From: Panorpa germanica
Lineage: Eukaryota; Arthropoda; Insecta; Mecoptera; Panorpidae
DNA: 64,000 nucleotides
Reading direction: 5' to 3'
Assembly (NCBI GenBank): GCA_963678705.1
Contig: OY783203.1
Span: forward strand, 124,001-188,000
The position numbers and the translations under genes were made by a program. The notes beneath the pieces are model-generated. The model ran no database searches. It was not told the origin of the DNA and saw only the letters and a list, made by a program, of their open reading frames with translations. The stretch's first letter is position 1. Every line of letters begins with the position of its first letter. Positions 51,501 through 60,224 of the stretch are shown one piece after another.

Positions 51501-54500
51501 TTTTTGCTTTACCTAATATATTTTTAAAATAAACCATTATTTAAATAATTATTTTATATTATATGTAGATAAAGTATGTATTTAAATCTTGGTTGTATTA
51601 CTTTTTCAGATCAAACTGATCAACCTCGGGACTATAGATGTTATGGTATAATGTAATAAAACATATCTTATCCTTTTTTTAGCTCTCATGGAAATTTATA
51701 CTTTCTTCAGAAAATGACCTTCATTAATTTTTTTTCTTTTTAAACCTACACCATTTTTCAGGGTTTCTATATTTTATATGTTATGTTACATCACAACGCT
51801 TCTAACCCCTCCCCTATTATCACAATGTGTGGACACTTACCTCCCTCCTCCCTTTGCGTGTGACGTAATTTATGGATAGCCTTAGTGTGTCACAATAAGT
51901 TCCGATCTAACAGGCAAAACACATTTATCTGTTGGATCTGTTTATAGTTTTATAGGGTTATTATTATTAATATGGTTTTATACGCACTATACCTTTCCTA
52001 AGATCTTGAACTTTCTGTGGTAAAAAATTTATAAAATATAGAATGATCGGTCAAAAATAAGTATCCAATCATAAAAGAACATTACACTATATTCTACTTG
52101 GTGGACTAGCAAATTACAATAATCTAGCCTCAACACGCCACGTCATAATGCTCGTCAATTCTGTTCAAAATAACATTCATTTTAGGTAACCTTTTACATT
52201 AGATTTATATTTTAGGCAGTATATTTTCACAACGAGTTCTGAAATTGTAAAACTATACAAATCTTCATTCGACGTTATAACATTATTACATATTACATAA
52301 AAAAAATTATCCTTTGGCTTCAATATATATTTTCTGACTTAATAAAACTTTTTAAGCAAGATTATATAATGTTACATATTAAACTAATATATCAGTAAAA
52401 AAAATTATTGTATTTTGCATTTATTTAAATAATATAACAATTGTTTTGAAAATTCAGTAAACAATGAAAAGTAACGTTAGGTAAAAAAAAATTGACATTA
52501 AATAAATTATGTAATGTTAGCATGTCTCGCTTACATAAAATTTTACTTTTATTTAAGGGATCATTCTTTTTTAGATACTCAAAAAAAGATCTGTTTATGT
52601 AATTTTTTTTAAGAATTTATTTATTATTATAAATATTCATATAAAATTTGTTGAGCTCTCGAAACACATAAAACAATTTTTTAAAATTTATTTTAAACAT
52701 TTTTTATACACAAAAATAACAGAGAAACGTAACCCCCCGAAAAGTAGATATGTCACTGGCGGCGGTGATATCTCGATAACGGCGCATCTGAAACGAAAAA
52801 ATCAAAAATATTTAGATTCAATATGACTGTGGCCTTCACGCATTCTATAGATATTACTATTTATTGACACATAATAAAATGGCGGAGATTTAAAAAAACG
52901 AGTTTCTTTTTCAATAATATTGGCCAAAAATAATGGTAAAACTTAAATTTTGAATACGATTATACAATGCGCGAGAGCCACAGTTATACAGAATCTAAAT
53001 ATTTTTGATTTTTTTGTCAACGCCGCAAGCGACATATCTACTTTTCAAGGAGGTACGTTTGCTTCAAATCCCAACAAATACAAAAATCACAAAATCACGA
53101 AAAAAATCCATTTTTTAAATTTATTTTACAAAATATGTATTATGTACAGAAAAGTGTTATACAAAAGTTGTAATTTATTAATAATGCATGTATTATCCTC
53201 TATCACTGTTTTTGTGCGGCGAACAGTTTTCGAGAAAAGGGTGAAAATCACTTCTTTTTTATACAAATCTTGATGCTGAGATGAGGTAGATCTTGTATAC
53301 CCTGCAAACTTTCAGCGATAATCATTTACAACCTGAAGCACATACTGTTAGTGTTGTTCGTTTTTCGTAAATAATTTATTATAATCTTATTATGAAGCCT
53401 TTTAATTATGAATTATGATAATATAGAATTAAAAGTAAGTAACCGTAATTATGGTATTGTTTTGTTCTAGTAATCTGGAACAACCATCACTTTGGACTAT
53501 GGAGTAGTCCACAGCAGCTAGTAGCTACCAGCTAGCACGGCCACATAGAACTCAAAACATACCAACAAGGAAAACAAGGTGCATTGACCGGACAACAACA
53601 GTATAGGCAAAACATTTTAATATTAAAATCTTAATAAACTTTAGTAAACACAGTAGATAAATGCGAGTGTGCGTATTGTGCGTAGTGTGCGTAGAATGTA
53701 GGCCAATTAATAAATATTATTATGTCATTACGTCAAATTATACTGTTGTTTTGCTGTTAAAAGAATACATCAAAAACGATGAGAGTATATACTGTATAAA
53801 CAAATATTACAACAAAAATGATATGTTAATAAAATGAAGTAAATATTAGTTTGGAATTGCCACTCGCCACTCGCTGCAGCCCAATTCATTGTCTAATCAT
53901 ATAATACTCTATCAAAATCAAAATAATCAAAACCTTTTTGACTTACAAGAATTCAATATGTCTATTTTACTTTTAATTAAATGGAGCGATGGGTTGACTT
54001 TTAGATACACTGTTCTTCATTTTCGCAATCTTCATTTACCAGTAATAAGATATTAACGTAAATTCTGTGTAAACATTGTTAGCTATTATAGCTTCTTAGA
54101 TACGCGTAAATATTAGTTAACAGTGCCATCTAGTAATCTTAAAAAAGTGAACTGAAACATTTTATTTGAGAACACGGGGGGCGGATTTTGCAAAAATTTG
54201 ATGGCAAAAATCGTGTTCGAAAGTTGAAATTATGTATATAGGCTAACTTTGATACTAATTTGTACAGTATTGTATTTTATTGTATACTCGTATGTCTTTT
54301 TGACCTTACAAACTGTTTACAATTACTTCTCATTACATCCTCTATATATAGAGGTTAATATATTAACAAGGTTAAAAATCTAATTCCATTTCTTTCTTTC
54401 TATTAACAAAACTATCTCTCGTTTAACTTCCTTCTCTCTACTATTCCTTACCTTTTTCCTTGCAATATCTCCTTCAGTCCTAATCGACTTTCCACTACCC

Positions 54501-56759
54501 TGACTCCTGACTTCAATTCCTAATGCTTTCTAACTTGTCCTCCTCTAACAGCAAAATAGCAAAAATAGCATTTTTATTTTATTTTATGTTTCATTATTAA
54601 TTTCAAAAAATAAAGAAAACTTCTAAAGTTCTAAAAATTGTATAAATCAAAAATAAAGCATCTTAGCTTAGATATAAATTATGTAAAATTTCTTTAGTCT
54701 TATTAAAATATAAAATACATCTTCATGAGATAAGTATAAGAGTTACAATCATTTCATCACGTTGGGACACGCCGTCTAATAACCTAACTATATATGAAAT
54801 AAATAAAATAAGTAATTTGATTTTCAAATATATATTTCTTTAGATAAGTTTAGATATTTGAATTTTAACGTTTCAATATTACAAATTTATTTTAAAATAA
54901 AAGTAATTATTATAAAACAATTTGATAAATTAAAAACTATTTTTAAGTAATACATTTTATATAAAAAAAGTAATAAATAATCATCTTCATCACATTCATG
55001 GTCAGATTTTATGAAGTAGTTTGACTGTATTGCACCTTTAAAGGAAACCTCGCGAGGGTTTTTCCACAACCCTTTCCAACGTGTCTTGCAATAGATGGAC
55101 GTGATTTCTAATAGTCCCCCGTAGAAAATATCAAAAAAAAATCAGCCTTTATACTATGACGAAATTGACCTTTGCAACGTGTTACATGACAAATCCAGTT
55201 CTTACCTACTGTAGTATATTTGCGCTGAAAAATGTTCAGCCTTTATGAATATGGCTTAAAACTAAGGTAACTCATAACAGATCATAAAATTCATTTTATG
55301 ATCTGACTCGAAACTCCTTACATCATTTAAATCAATATTTTGTAAATACACAAGTTTTTCTAATTGTACCATAATTAAAAACAGGAATAAAATTAATTGC
55401 ATTTTATTGCAACATTTTTATGAATAAAACAAATAATTTAAAAAAATTATATTGATTTAATTAAAGGTAGCTTTGTGGTGTCGTATTATGGGCATGACCA
55501 TACCGACGTCATCATGCGATCCTGGCAGAATTGTGAAATGTCGCACACCCTCTGGAGCCGAGTTAACCAAATAGTTTGACCTTGGTAAAATCCAATTATA
55601 GAATGCATAAAGAGAACAATAATCGTTATTTAAATAACACCAAGAATTTCAATGTTCAATGTTAATGCTGAGCAAGTTACTATAATGTTGAAAGTAAAAA
55701 TTTATTTGTTTATAAATTTCGCGACTCATAGGGTGGCTCGAAAACGGCTCCGCACATTTTCTTGAAAATTGCCTATTTTGTTGAGAAAAAAATTCTAAGA
55801 CTTTTGGCGTTCTAAGATTTTCCCTTAAAATTCCTGGAAACCCGTAATTTTGGAAAAACTAAAAAAAATATTATTTTTTGGTATATCTTTTAAATCGTAA
55901 AAGATAGAATGTTGAAATGCTAACATATTTCGATCTTTAAAAATTAAAAAATTGATAAAAGAGCCGTTAAAAAAAATTGGGAGGCCTACTAATTTTAAGA
56001 AAACTTTTGTCCATCACCTTATATAAAAAGGAGAGGAAAACCAGGCAGCTTTAAATTAATATAAAAAAATTGTTGACAGGTCCCTCTGCCATGCAAATTT
56101 TGAGAGAGTACATTGGCCTTACTTTGAAAATTTTCAAACAAAAATAAACGGGAATGATGAAGGTGTACACTTTTTTATTATTTTGAAATAAAATTCATTT
56201 CAACACAAATGTGTAGTTCATTACTGATACAATTGCTTATTGCTTTCTATATGTCGTATTTAAGGATTATGGTAAAGGCTTTTAGCAACAAGAAAATAAT
56301 AAAATAAGACCTTTTTAGATTGTAGTTTACTAAGTTTCACTTAAATAAAATATTACATGAATGTATGACAACATACCATTCCACTATATAAATATAGTTT
56401 TTAGTAATATTACAAGTAGTCGTAGAAAAACAAAAACATTAAAAAATCAATCAATAAAGCTACTCAATTTAATTGATTTTATTTTGCTAAACTCAAATGA
56501 ATGAAAGAAAAGGGGTTTAACTATAGAAATTGAAAATATACATGACATGCGACATGCGACACATGTACTAATACCTAAAGTAAATAAGTAAAAGGTCCGT
56601 ACACTCACCCGCTGCTTCCAGCAGTGCCTCCAGTCGCGCATGTGTCTCTGGATCAACAGATCTTTCATTTTCCTCCGAGTCGAGAAGAAATTTAGCTCCT
56701 GTGGTATCCGAATCGCCTTCATCTTCCAGCTCCGCCTGGTCAATCATAAACGACTCCAC
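21721..56759 (-). CDS. mask: mask: ankyrin-repeat and single-KH scaffold protein (ANKHD1/ANKRD17 family), N-terminus missing
   Basis: Seen: 41 exons with GT-AG borders joining in one frame of 9441 nt (3146 residues and stop). From the 5' side: 56609-56759, 49018-49174, 46719-46875, 44014-44161, 43106-43257, 42811-43035, 42328-42517, 41955-42256, 41528-41873, 41190-41447, 40842-41009, 40385-40764, 40015-40309, 37253-37395, 36999-37181, 36553-36850, 35899-36056, 35276-35411, 35097-35176, 34903-35032, 34336-34445, 34069-34267, 33850-33987, 33523-33746, 31776-32079, 31494-31648, 31226-31401, 31023-31155, 30825-30950, 30463-30736, 28554-30082, 27465-27737, 26369-26534, 26129-26281, 25469-25656, 25101-25286, 24354-24866, 23549-23693, 22563-22777, 21838-21993, 21721-21741. 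Known: Mask binds Yorkie/YAP complexes as a Hippo-pathway cofactor, modulates receptor tyrosine kinase signalling and autophagy, and carries one RNA-binding KH domain. The full protein is probably longer, since the start codon was not found. Confidence 0.96.
22235..22305. repeat. Small inverted repeat in a mask intron
   Basis: ATTCCTCGTGTAC (22235-22247) and GTACACGAGGTAAT (22292-22305) are inverted around a 44-bp spacer. It could be a minimal MITE. Confidence 0.55.
22563..27737 (-). CDS. mask: mask C-terminal low-complexity exons (27465-27737 to 22563-22777)
   Basis: Eight exons encode a Pro/Ser/Thr/Gln-rich tail, probably disordered. Conserved islands are GGPYPGDLGGLGVQPGPG (exon 23549-23693) and DRKIPRPIGTERAWKNYGN (exon 22563-22777). 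The latter matches the DRKIP-PIGTER signature near the end of ANKHD1/ANKRD17. All joins are in frame. The introns here hold two mariner remnants (27105-27190 and 27819-28522, the latter just upstream). Confidence 0.92.
22778..23548. other. mask intron, nothing else seen
   Basis: AT-rich intron with no recognised element. Confidence 0.5.
24354..24866 (-). CDS. mask: mask polyglutamine exon
   Basis: This 171-codon exon is dominated by glutamine, mixed CAA and CAG, with Val, Pro or Leu breaking the runs every three to five residues (QQQVQQQ, QQQVPQQ). The codon mix and regular interruptions suggest a tract kept by selection rather than recent CAG expansion. Both flanking exons join in phase 0, so the tract could be skipped without a frameshift. 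Confidence 0.93.
27105..27190 (+). pseudogene. C-terminal fragment of a mariner-type transposase
   Basis: One frame reads EMVKRFYKKGIEMLEKH, a stop, then NECIILEG. This is the RFY-KGI-L-KR-KCI-LEG pattern that ends many insect mariner transposases. It is broken by an in-frame stop and stands in a mask intron, opposite in strand to mask. Confidence 0.6.
27819..28522 (+). mobile_element. Internally deleted IS630/Tc1/mariner-type element
   Basis: The ends CAGGGTGCGGCGCGGGAACT and (reversed) CAGGGTGCTGCGTGGGAACT are inverted. The left end abuts TA; at the right the target is mutated to AA. Decayed coding pieces on the plus strand include TVRRILPEHL and HPYKLAVVQKLNPRDF (28129-28230), then LKNNIQAAIANIDTGMLNQ (from about 28324), which are the start and end of a transposase. 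The catalytic middle is missing. It lies in the mask intron between 27737 and 28554. Confidence 0.85.
28554..30082 (-). CDS. mask: mask large exon with KH domain
   Basis: This 1529-bp exon is the largest. It begins with an acidic stretch and a Lys-rich possible nuclear signal (NKKKKKSNSP). The conserved GRREEGWKEV motif precedes the KH domain (about 29450 down to 29245): KKVIVPFNAISRVIGRGG, NINAIRAATGAFIEVEKQ and then AITIKGSGEAFKQASSLIQ. The GXXG loop is GRGG and is intact, so RNA binding should be possible. The rest is Ala/Thr/Pro-rich. The acceptor is preceded by a T run of about 16. Confidence 0.96.
30463..30736 (-). CDS. mask: mask basic coiled-coil exon
   Basis: Encodes ELLEKCHECVKTIRAAKETQ, then ANKNASILLEEIDMEKTREE, then a dense run of Lys/Arg/Glu (RRRERKKKKKLEKKEEKRK). 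This is the charged helix that follows the second ankyrin block in all ANKHD1/ANKRD17 proteins. Confidence 0.94.
30825..33746 (-). CDS. mask: mask second ankyrin block (six exons)
   Basis: Exons 33523-33746, 31776-32079, 31494-31648, 31226-31401, 31023-31155 and 30825-30950 encode about ten ankyrin repeats. Key landmarks are ESNHDTALTLACAGGHEELV-like sequence (here DSNHDTALTLACAGGHEELV), DIEAQSERTKDTPLSLACSGG, NVSDYTPLSLAASGGYVNII and MAAFRKGHAKVVKWMV. Similarity to vertebrate homologues is very high. The 1.4-kb intron 32080-33522 carries a foldback MITE. Confidence 0.96.
32080..33522. other. mask intron with a foldback MITE and a hairpin
   Basis: Apart from the MITE at 32883-33092, it holds a 12-bp inverted pair, CTCACAACGACC at 32713 and GGTCGTTGTGAG ending at 32760. 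The rest shows nothing. Confidence 0.5.
32883..33092. mobile_element. 210-bp foldback MITE with GGGCCC ends
   Basis: The arms are about 90 bp each. The left begins GGGCCCGTATTCCTGAGTCT and includes AACATTTTACGAATCGCTT. The right, reversed, begins GGGCCCTATTCCCGATTCT and includes AACATTTTACGAATCACTT. It is non-coding. Confidence 0.8.
33850..41447 (-). CDS. mask: mask linker between the ankyrin blocks (14 exons)
   Basis: These exons, from 41190-41447 to 33850-33987, encode a Gln/Ser/Thr/Pro-rich linker. Structured islands are a coiled coil around SSREEQILQKQQILEELQRV (exon 40015-40309), a second around KKEGKSQRKAAAMQAALQAQ (exon 36999-37181), and ELEEEKNRQEEKTRKYQAGY (exon 34903-35032). The 2.6-kb intron 37396-40014 hosts a mariner-type element and a MITE. 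Confidence 0.9.
37742..38380 (+). mobile_element. Internally deleted Tc1/mariner-type element
   Basis: Terminal repeats CAGGGGTCGGCACTCGAAGT and (reversed) CAGTGGTCGGTGCTCGAAAT are flanked on both sides by TA (37740-37741, 38381-38382), a perfect target duplication. Coding remnants: TITRYNDTGSFKKRHLDGHS (from 37981), a helix-turn-helix end, and WPPYFPELNPMDFSI (38125-38169), the third catalytic-aspartate region. The middle is deleted and frames are broken. It sits in a mask intron on the opposite strand. Confidence 0.9.
38400..39290. other. mask intron, nothing else seen
   Basis: AT-rich intron sequence between two elements. Confidence 0.5.
39302..39462. mobile_element. 161-bp MITE with AGTTCGGCGGCGACT ends
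   Basis: AGTTCGGCGGCGACT (39302-39316) and its exact complement (39448-39462) bound 161 bp of non-coding DNA. A related end, GTCACCGCCGAACTATCG, stands near 46325 in another mask intron. Confidence 0.8.
39466..39513. repeat. (TA)n microsatellite
   Basis: About 44 bp of TA repeats directly after the MITE. Confidence 0.95.
41528..46875 (-). CDS. mask: mask first ankyrin block (seven exons)
   Basis: Exons 46719-46875, 44014-44161, 43106-43257, 42811-43035, 42328-42517, 41955-42256 and 41528-41873 encode about fifteen ankyrin repeats. They start at TLVEACSDGDVGTVRRLL and end at KGGHTNVVQLLLDYP. Highly conserved segments include NENGHTPLMEAASAGHVGVA, MPTDSFESPLTLAACGGHVD and EETQETALTLACCGGFLEVA. 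No repeat seems missing or broken. Confidence 0.96.
43398..43645. repeat. Older foldback element, split by a hAT-like MITE
   Basis: CTATCTGTCTCTTTCTAGCC (left arm) is mirrored by CTAGAAAGAGACAGAGGAC (right arm), and GGCTTACCTGATTGG by a reversed GGTAAGC segment near the centre. The arms extend about 100 bp with 65-85 percent identity. Its right end near CCTCTATGGT received the MITE that starts at 43633. Confidence 0.6.
43633..43934. mobile_element. hAT-like foldback MITE with 8-bp target duplication
   Basis: The ends CAGGGTACTATC (43633) and GTACCCTG (to 43934) are inverted and flanked by an exact direct repeat, TCTATGGT, on both sides. An 8-bp duplication with CAGGG ends is the hAT pattern. 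The arms share CACTTAGAGTAAAAT, TTGACAT, CCGCTTTAG and a central TCTCGGCGACTCAACATCTG hairpin. It is in a mask intron and non-coding. Confidence 0.88.
44162..46718. other. mask intron, little recognised
   Basis: A 2.5-kb AT-rich intron. The only recognisable piece is the MITE end near 46325. Confidence 0.5.
47206..47240. repeat. (GACC)n short tandem repeat
   Basis: ACCGACCGGACGACCGACCG and onward, about 35 bp, in a mask intron. Confidence 0.85.
47690..47815 (+). repeat. Dispersed repeat with CCCAAATTTCCTGGAAACC core, copy 1
   Basis: Contains GACGCC, TTTTCCCAAATTTCCTGGAA, TGTGGAAAACTGGCAC and TATAACTGTTTAACCGTAAA in order. The same order occurs at 55780-55920, 57800-57870 and (reversed) 49625-49755. 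Confidence 0.65.
48214..48393. mobile_element. Truncated second copy of the 43633 hAT-like MITE
   Basis: A perfect 28-bp hairpin (48214-48241 with 48282-48309, around TCTCGGCGACTCAACATCTG) is followed by CCCAACAGGGGTCGCCTAAA, GCGGCTTATTCC and TTTTACTCTAGGTGATA, which match the right arm of the copy at 43633. The left outer arm is gone. Confidence 0.8.
49018..49174 (-). CDS. mask: mask exon before the ankyrin block
   Basis: Encodes IGKLSAGDGKHLADPEVLRR followed by LTSSVSCALDEAAAALTRMR, almost identical to vertebrate ANKHD1/ANKRD17 at this place. Acceptor is TTTGTTGTAG and donor is GTAAGT. Confidence 0.96.
49625..49755 (-). repeat. Dispersed CCTGGAAACC-type repeat, copy 2 (reversed)
   Basis: Reversed, it reads GACTTTTGGCGTCCTCGAA, CCCCTGAAATTTTGGAAAAAC and GGGCACTTTTTACTGTATAA, in the family order. 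Confidence 0.65.
49760..52720. other. mask intron, mostly unrecognised
   Basis: AT-rich intron sequence. An 11-bp inverted pair, ACACTCGTACA at 50679-50689 and TGTACGAGTGT at 50702-50712, forms a hairpin just after GGGCCCAGTCCG at about 50604. A short (TA)n lies near 50810. No gene was seen. Confidence 0.45.
52725..53060. mobile_element. Foldback element with GAAAAGTAGATATGTC arms
   Basis: The left arm, from ACGTAACCCCCC and GAAAAGTAGATATGTC to AAATCAAAAATATTTAGATTC, returns reversed at about 52965-53058. The left arm carries an extra stretch of about 24 bp near 52770. It is non-coding. Confidence 0.75.
53065..55270. other. mask intron, little recognised
   Basis: Contains a strongly pyrimidine-rich stretch at about 54375-54550 and a piece near 54220 (TATATAGGCTAACTTTG) that is matched in reverse near 49495. 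No gene was seen. Confidence 0.45.
55278..55305. repeat. Perfect 13-bp hairpin
   Basis: CAGATCATAAAAT and its complement around a 2-base TC spacer. Confidence 0.75.
55780..55930 (+). repeat. Dispersed CCTGGAAACC-type repeat, copy 3
   Basis: GACTTTTGGCGTTC, AAAATTCCTGGAAACCCGTA and ATTTTGGAAAAACT are followed by TAAATCGTAAAAGATAGAA, the family order. Confidence 0.65.
56609..56759 (-). CDS. mask: mask N-terminal exon VESFMIDQAE
   Basis: Encodes VESFMIDQAELEDEGDSDTT and later SVDPETHARLEALLEAAG, matching VESF-LDQ and VDPET-ARLEALLEAAG of vertebrate homologues. The acceptor AATTTAG precedes a GTG codon, so this is an internal exon and the protein start is upstream (to the right). The donor is GTGAGT. 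Confidence 0.94.
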
Positions 56760-57214
56760 CTAAATTATCATTGTACATAACCTATCTAAAGCTACAATGG
56801 CATCTTATTTTATTACACACGAAAATGAACAAACACATACAAAACACAAACAGCCAGACACAAATCTTATTATTCTCTAAAAATGGTTCAAAAATTGTAG
56901 CAGAAATATATAAAGACAAAGAGGAAAGAATTAGTTTGTATTGAAGCTGACATATTATTGATTCGTCTTTTAACATAATAAAATGGAAAAGGCAATATAC
57001 TCGCACATCTAGCCAACAAGAATAGTTTTATATTGGATTCCATTCCATTATGTATATGTTCTTCAAATATTAGGTGACAGTATAAACATATTTTTTTTAT
57101 ATATTCGTACACACATAATTGTATTTCTAATAACGTTACGGTATAACGCAAAAATATAGGGTTTTCCAATAGGTGTGAACTATTAAATGTGAACATCTTT
57201 CGACGGCGGCGCTC

Positions 57215-57750
57215 GGATTCTGGAGGACAGAGGCTCTGTGAGGTAGAGGCGCTGCATCGAAGTGCTGGAAGTAGGGACGGAGGTACAGTGAAATTAATTT
57301 GACAGTGCCAGAACAAGAACGATAATAGCTATAACAGGGCGAGGCACTGGCCATTGTTCAATACAAAAATTAATTGGTAGGTTCCAAGTGAAATGAATGA
57401 AAATAAATTTAAACAAACATTTATATTAGCAAACAATGGTGATGCTGTAAGTGAACGCTGTGTTGCGGTGATGCAGAGAAATTAAATTGAAAGTGCGGGA
57501 ACGATACAGAACTATGGAGCCAAGAGGCGACGATATGGGTTTATGGGCATTGTTCAATACAGTGCTTAATATTGGTAAATGGTAAGTTTAAGAGTAAAAT
57601 GGATGACTATAAATTTTGATAAACTTATATTTTAAAATAATATTTTGCTTTAAGTTCAATTTAACAAATAACTATAAATTTTATCATAAATATTCTATAC
57701 ATGTCGATTTGCAACGGGGCGAAGCGCTGGTACTATATTATAATGTTGCA
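57215..57750 (-). mobile_element. CGCTTCGCCCCGTTGC / CTTCCAGCAC repeat family, reversed copy
   Basis: Reversed, it begins TACCAGCGCTTCGCCCCGTT and later holds two tandem units sharing GAACAATGCC and CACTTTCAATTTAATT-type blocks. It ends in CTCCGTCCCTACTTCCAGCA. The same blocks in the same order occur on the plus strand at 58790-59080. Confidence 0.65.
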
Positions 57751-57799
57751 TGTGTATATTTTCCTATTATATATATATAAAATTTTCTATTTCATAGAT

Positions 57800-57870
57800 A
57801 AGAAACTCTAAACTTTTAGCGTCCTCTGAATTTTCCCTAAATTTCCTGCAAACTGTAATTTTGAGCAGCC
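57800..57870 (+). repeat. Dispersed CCTGGAAACC-type repeat, copy 4 (short)
   Basis: AACTTTTAGCGTCCTCTGAA is followed by CCCTAAATTTCCTGCAAACT and GTAATTTTGAG. Confidence 0.6.
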
Positions 57871-58494
57871 TTTCAAGATAAAGAGAATGCTCAACATATC
57901 TAAGATTTATTGTTATCGCGTTTTATTTTAATATTAGAAAGCGCAATAGTTTTAAATTAACTCAATGACACTCAAGAACAATCAGCTAGACCTAAATGAT
58001 TCCGCATGACAGTCAAGGAGAAACAATGAAGTGAAGGAGAAAGTGTCGGACGCATAAGCGTCATTACATAAGAATTAACAGTTTAGTGAAATCCAAAAAA
58101 AAAATGTTCTTAGAAAAGTCTTTATATAATTAATTTAAAAAATATCTGACTTCATTTAAATGTTTGTCTTTAAAAAATGTTAAATTAAATTGATTAATTC
58201 TAATTTGTTTAATGATAATTAATTGACTGTTTTATTTCAAAAACTGAATACGCGCATATATAGTTGAGGTATCAATCTAAATAAGTATTATGTAATGCGT
58301 AATGGTAACCCGAAGAAATTATTGGTAAATAAATCAATAACTAGGTAATTATTGATAAATTTATTGGCTTCTTTTTGCCACTTTAAAACGTACACCTTAT
58401 ATGTATTAAAGAAATATTTCGTTAGAATGTTTTTATTTCTAAAGGGTTAAGCAATTAATTTAATTATGTGTAACTGACAATCACTGCATGTTTC

Positions 58495-59080
58495 TTATCT
58501 GAGCTGCCTGGCCGACACAGCAGCGGTAAGGCATCGAAACCTTACCGACCGATCCGTGTGCTAGCAGCCTTACGAGCCTTACTGTAACTCCTCTAAAAAC
58601 AGTTCTAACACTGTCTCACACCCAGACCCTTCACGCTGAAAAGGTCTTGACTAGACGCTACGTCATTACACCGCTCCCTGCCGCTCCCCTTCAGCGCAGC
58701 CAAGGCCATTGAAACTGTCAAGGTTCTTCAGACTTTTCAGACACAGATGATAACGTTTTGTTTGAATAAACCTAAAGTAGGCTTCTTCGACTAGCGCATC
58801 GCCCCGTCGCAAGGCGACGTATATTTAGAATTTGTTAAAGTTATCTTATTGAAAAACATTATATTTAAGTAATTTTCGCTAAAATATATGTTTTTTTAAA
58901 TTAATCTTCACCCATTTCGATCTAAATCAATCACTTACTCTCATTAAGCTCTGTTTTGGATAATATCCAGTGCCCCATGTGGTCGCCACCAATAACAGCA
59001 ATTTTGTTTTAATTTATCTGCACCGCCGCTACAGATCGCCCACTTCCAGCACCACGGCGCACGTTCAGCAATCCGCTATT
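58495..59080 (+). mobile_element. GC-rich block and plus-strand copy of the CGCTTCGCCCC family
   Basis: From 58790 CTAGCGCATCGCCCCGTCGC, then about 59010 CACCGCCGCTACAGATCGCC and CACTTCCAGCACCACGG, the family blocks appear in order. The GC-rich 58495-58790 part is not matched elsewhere in the window and remains unexplained. Confidence 0.55.
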
Positions 59081-59782
59081 TCTACCATCATCCGCGCGAA
59101 TTAATTAGCGGTTTTCATAATGTTGAGACCTTAATTTCGATTTGGCACAATCAATTAAATTAAACAACATCTAAATTCAAATAATATATTCAAGAATCGA
59201 GTTCAAAAACATGACAGTTCGGCAAGTGGCATCGAAATAATTATTATATGAATGTATATGTACGAACCCAGTTGAAAATGAAAAAAATAGTTTTATTTTT
59301 GAAAAAGTTATATCTCATTCATTTAATAATACAAAACGTGCTCCACCGAGTTCCCTTAATCATGAATATCCTATTCAGATTTCCCCTCAGTTCTATTTCG
59401 CTAGAGCGTCAATTACCGAAGCCGAAAACCGGTAAAAGTACAGTCAATTCTCGACGTACGACAAAATCATCAAATCGTCTTTTTTTAGTTTTCGTCAAAT
59501 ACTGTTATTTCTGTGTGCAGTGACTTGTGTGTATCGAACAATTTTAAATAAGAAACAAGCAATTCATTTTGTTCCTAGATTGAGAAACTTAATATTATTT
59601 TATGATACATTGGATGCTCTTATTTATACTACAATAGTATGACTAAGAATACAGCTATCCAGTATACTATTGTGTATTGCAGATTGTTACAATGAATAAC
59701 TCTGCATGTTGCTCGACATTTTCACGGTTTGGTCCTGACTCCTGTGTTCGCCCAGTCACTTAAGCTTAAATTAGGTAAGAAT

Positions 59783-59957
59783 CTCGGAATTCGAGATACC
59801 CAGCTGTAAGTCTGTAAATACTTGTATATTGACACCTAAAAGTTGTCTCAAAACCTACATATGGTAGACATCCTACCATATGTAGGTTTTGAGACAACCT
59901 TAGGGTGTCAATATACAAGTATTTACAGACTTACAGCTGGGTATCTCGAATTCCGAG
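59783..59957. repeat. 175-bp near-perfect palindrome
   Basis: Two arms of about 85 bp start CTCGGAATTCGAGATACCCA and meet at a 5-base centre, ACATC (59868-59872), flanked by CATATGGTAG. Only about two positions differ between the arms, one of them near GACACCTAAAAG. It is non-coding. Confidence 0.92.
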
Positions 59958-60224
59958 GTGAACTTACTATAATGACTGGGCCATGTACGCCCTAAACTTC
60001 GCAGCATGTACGCAGAATTGCAGCAGGATAATATTTTTAATGGTTTCGAAGATCAAATCAAATAATTTTAATTTCTTCCCAGAAGTGACAATTTTGAGGT
60101 TAGTATTTCATAATAACTTATATCAAATAAATTATTATATTGAAAAAAAATATATTTTGTTGAAAAAAATATTTTTTTATAGTTTTACATTATTCATTAA
60201 TTATTTATACATTATAGTTATACA

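Noticed and set aside
57136-57354. Minus-strand frame with MASASPCYSYYRSC as a possible mask first exon
   Set aside because: The sequence belongs to a dispersed repeat found again near 59010 and 60230; it also lacks a good donor in phase with the VESF exon.
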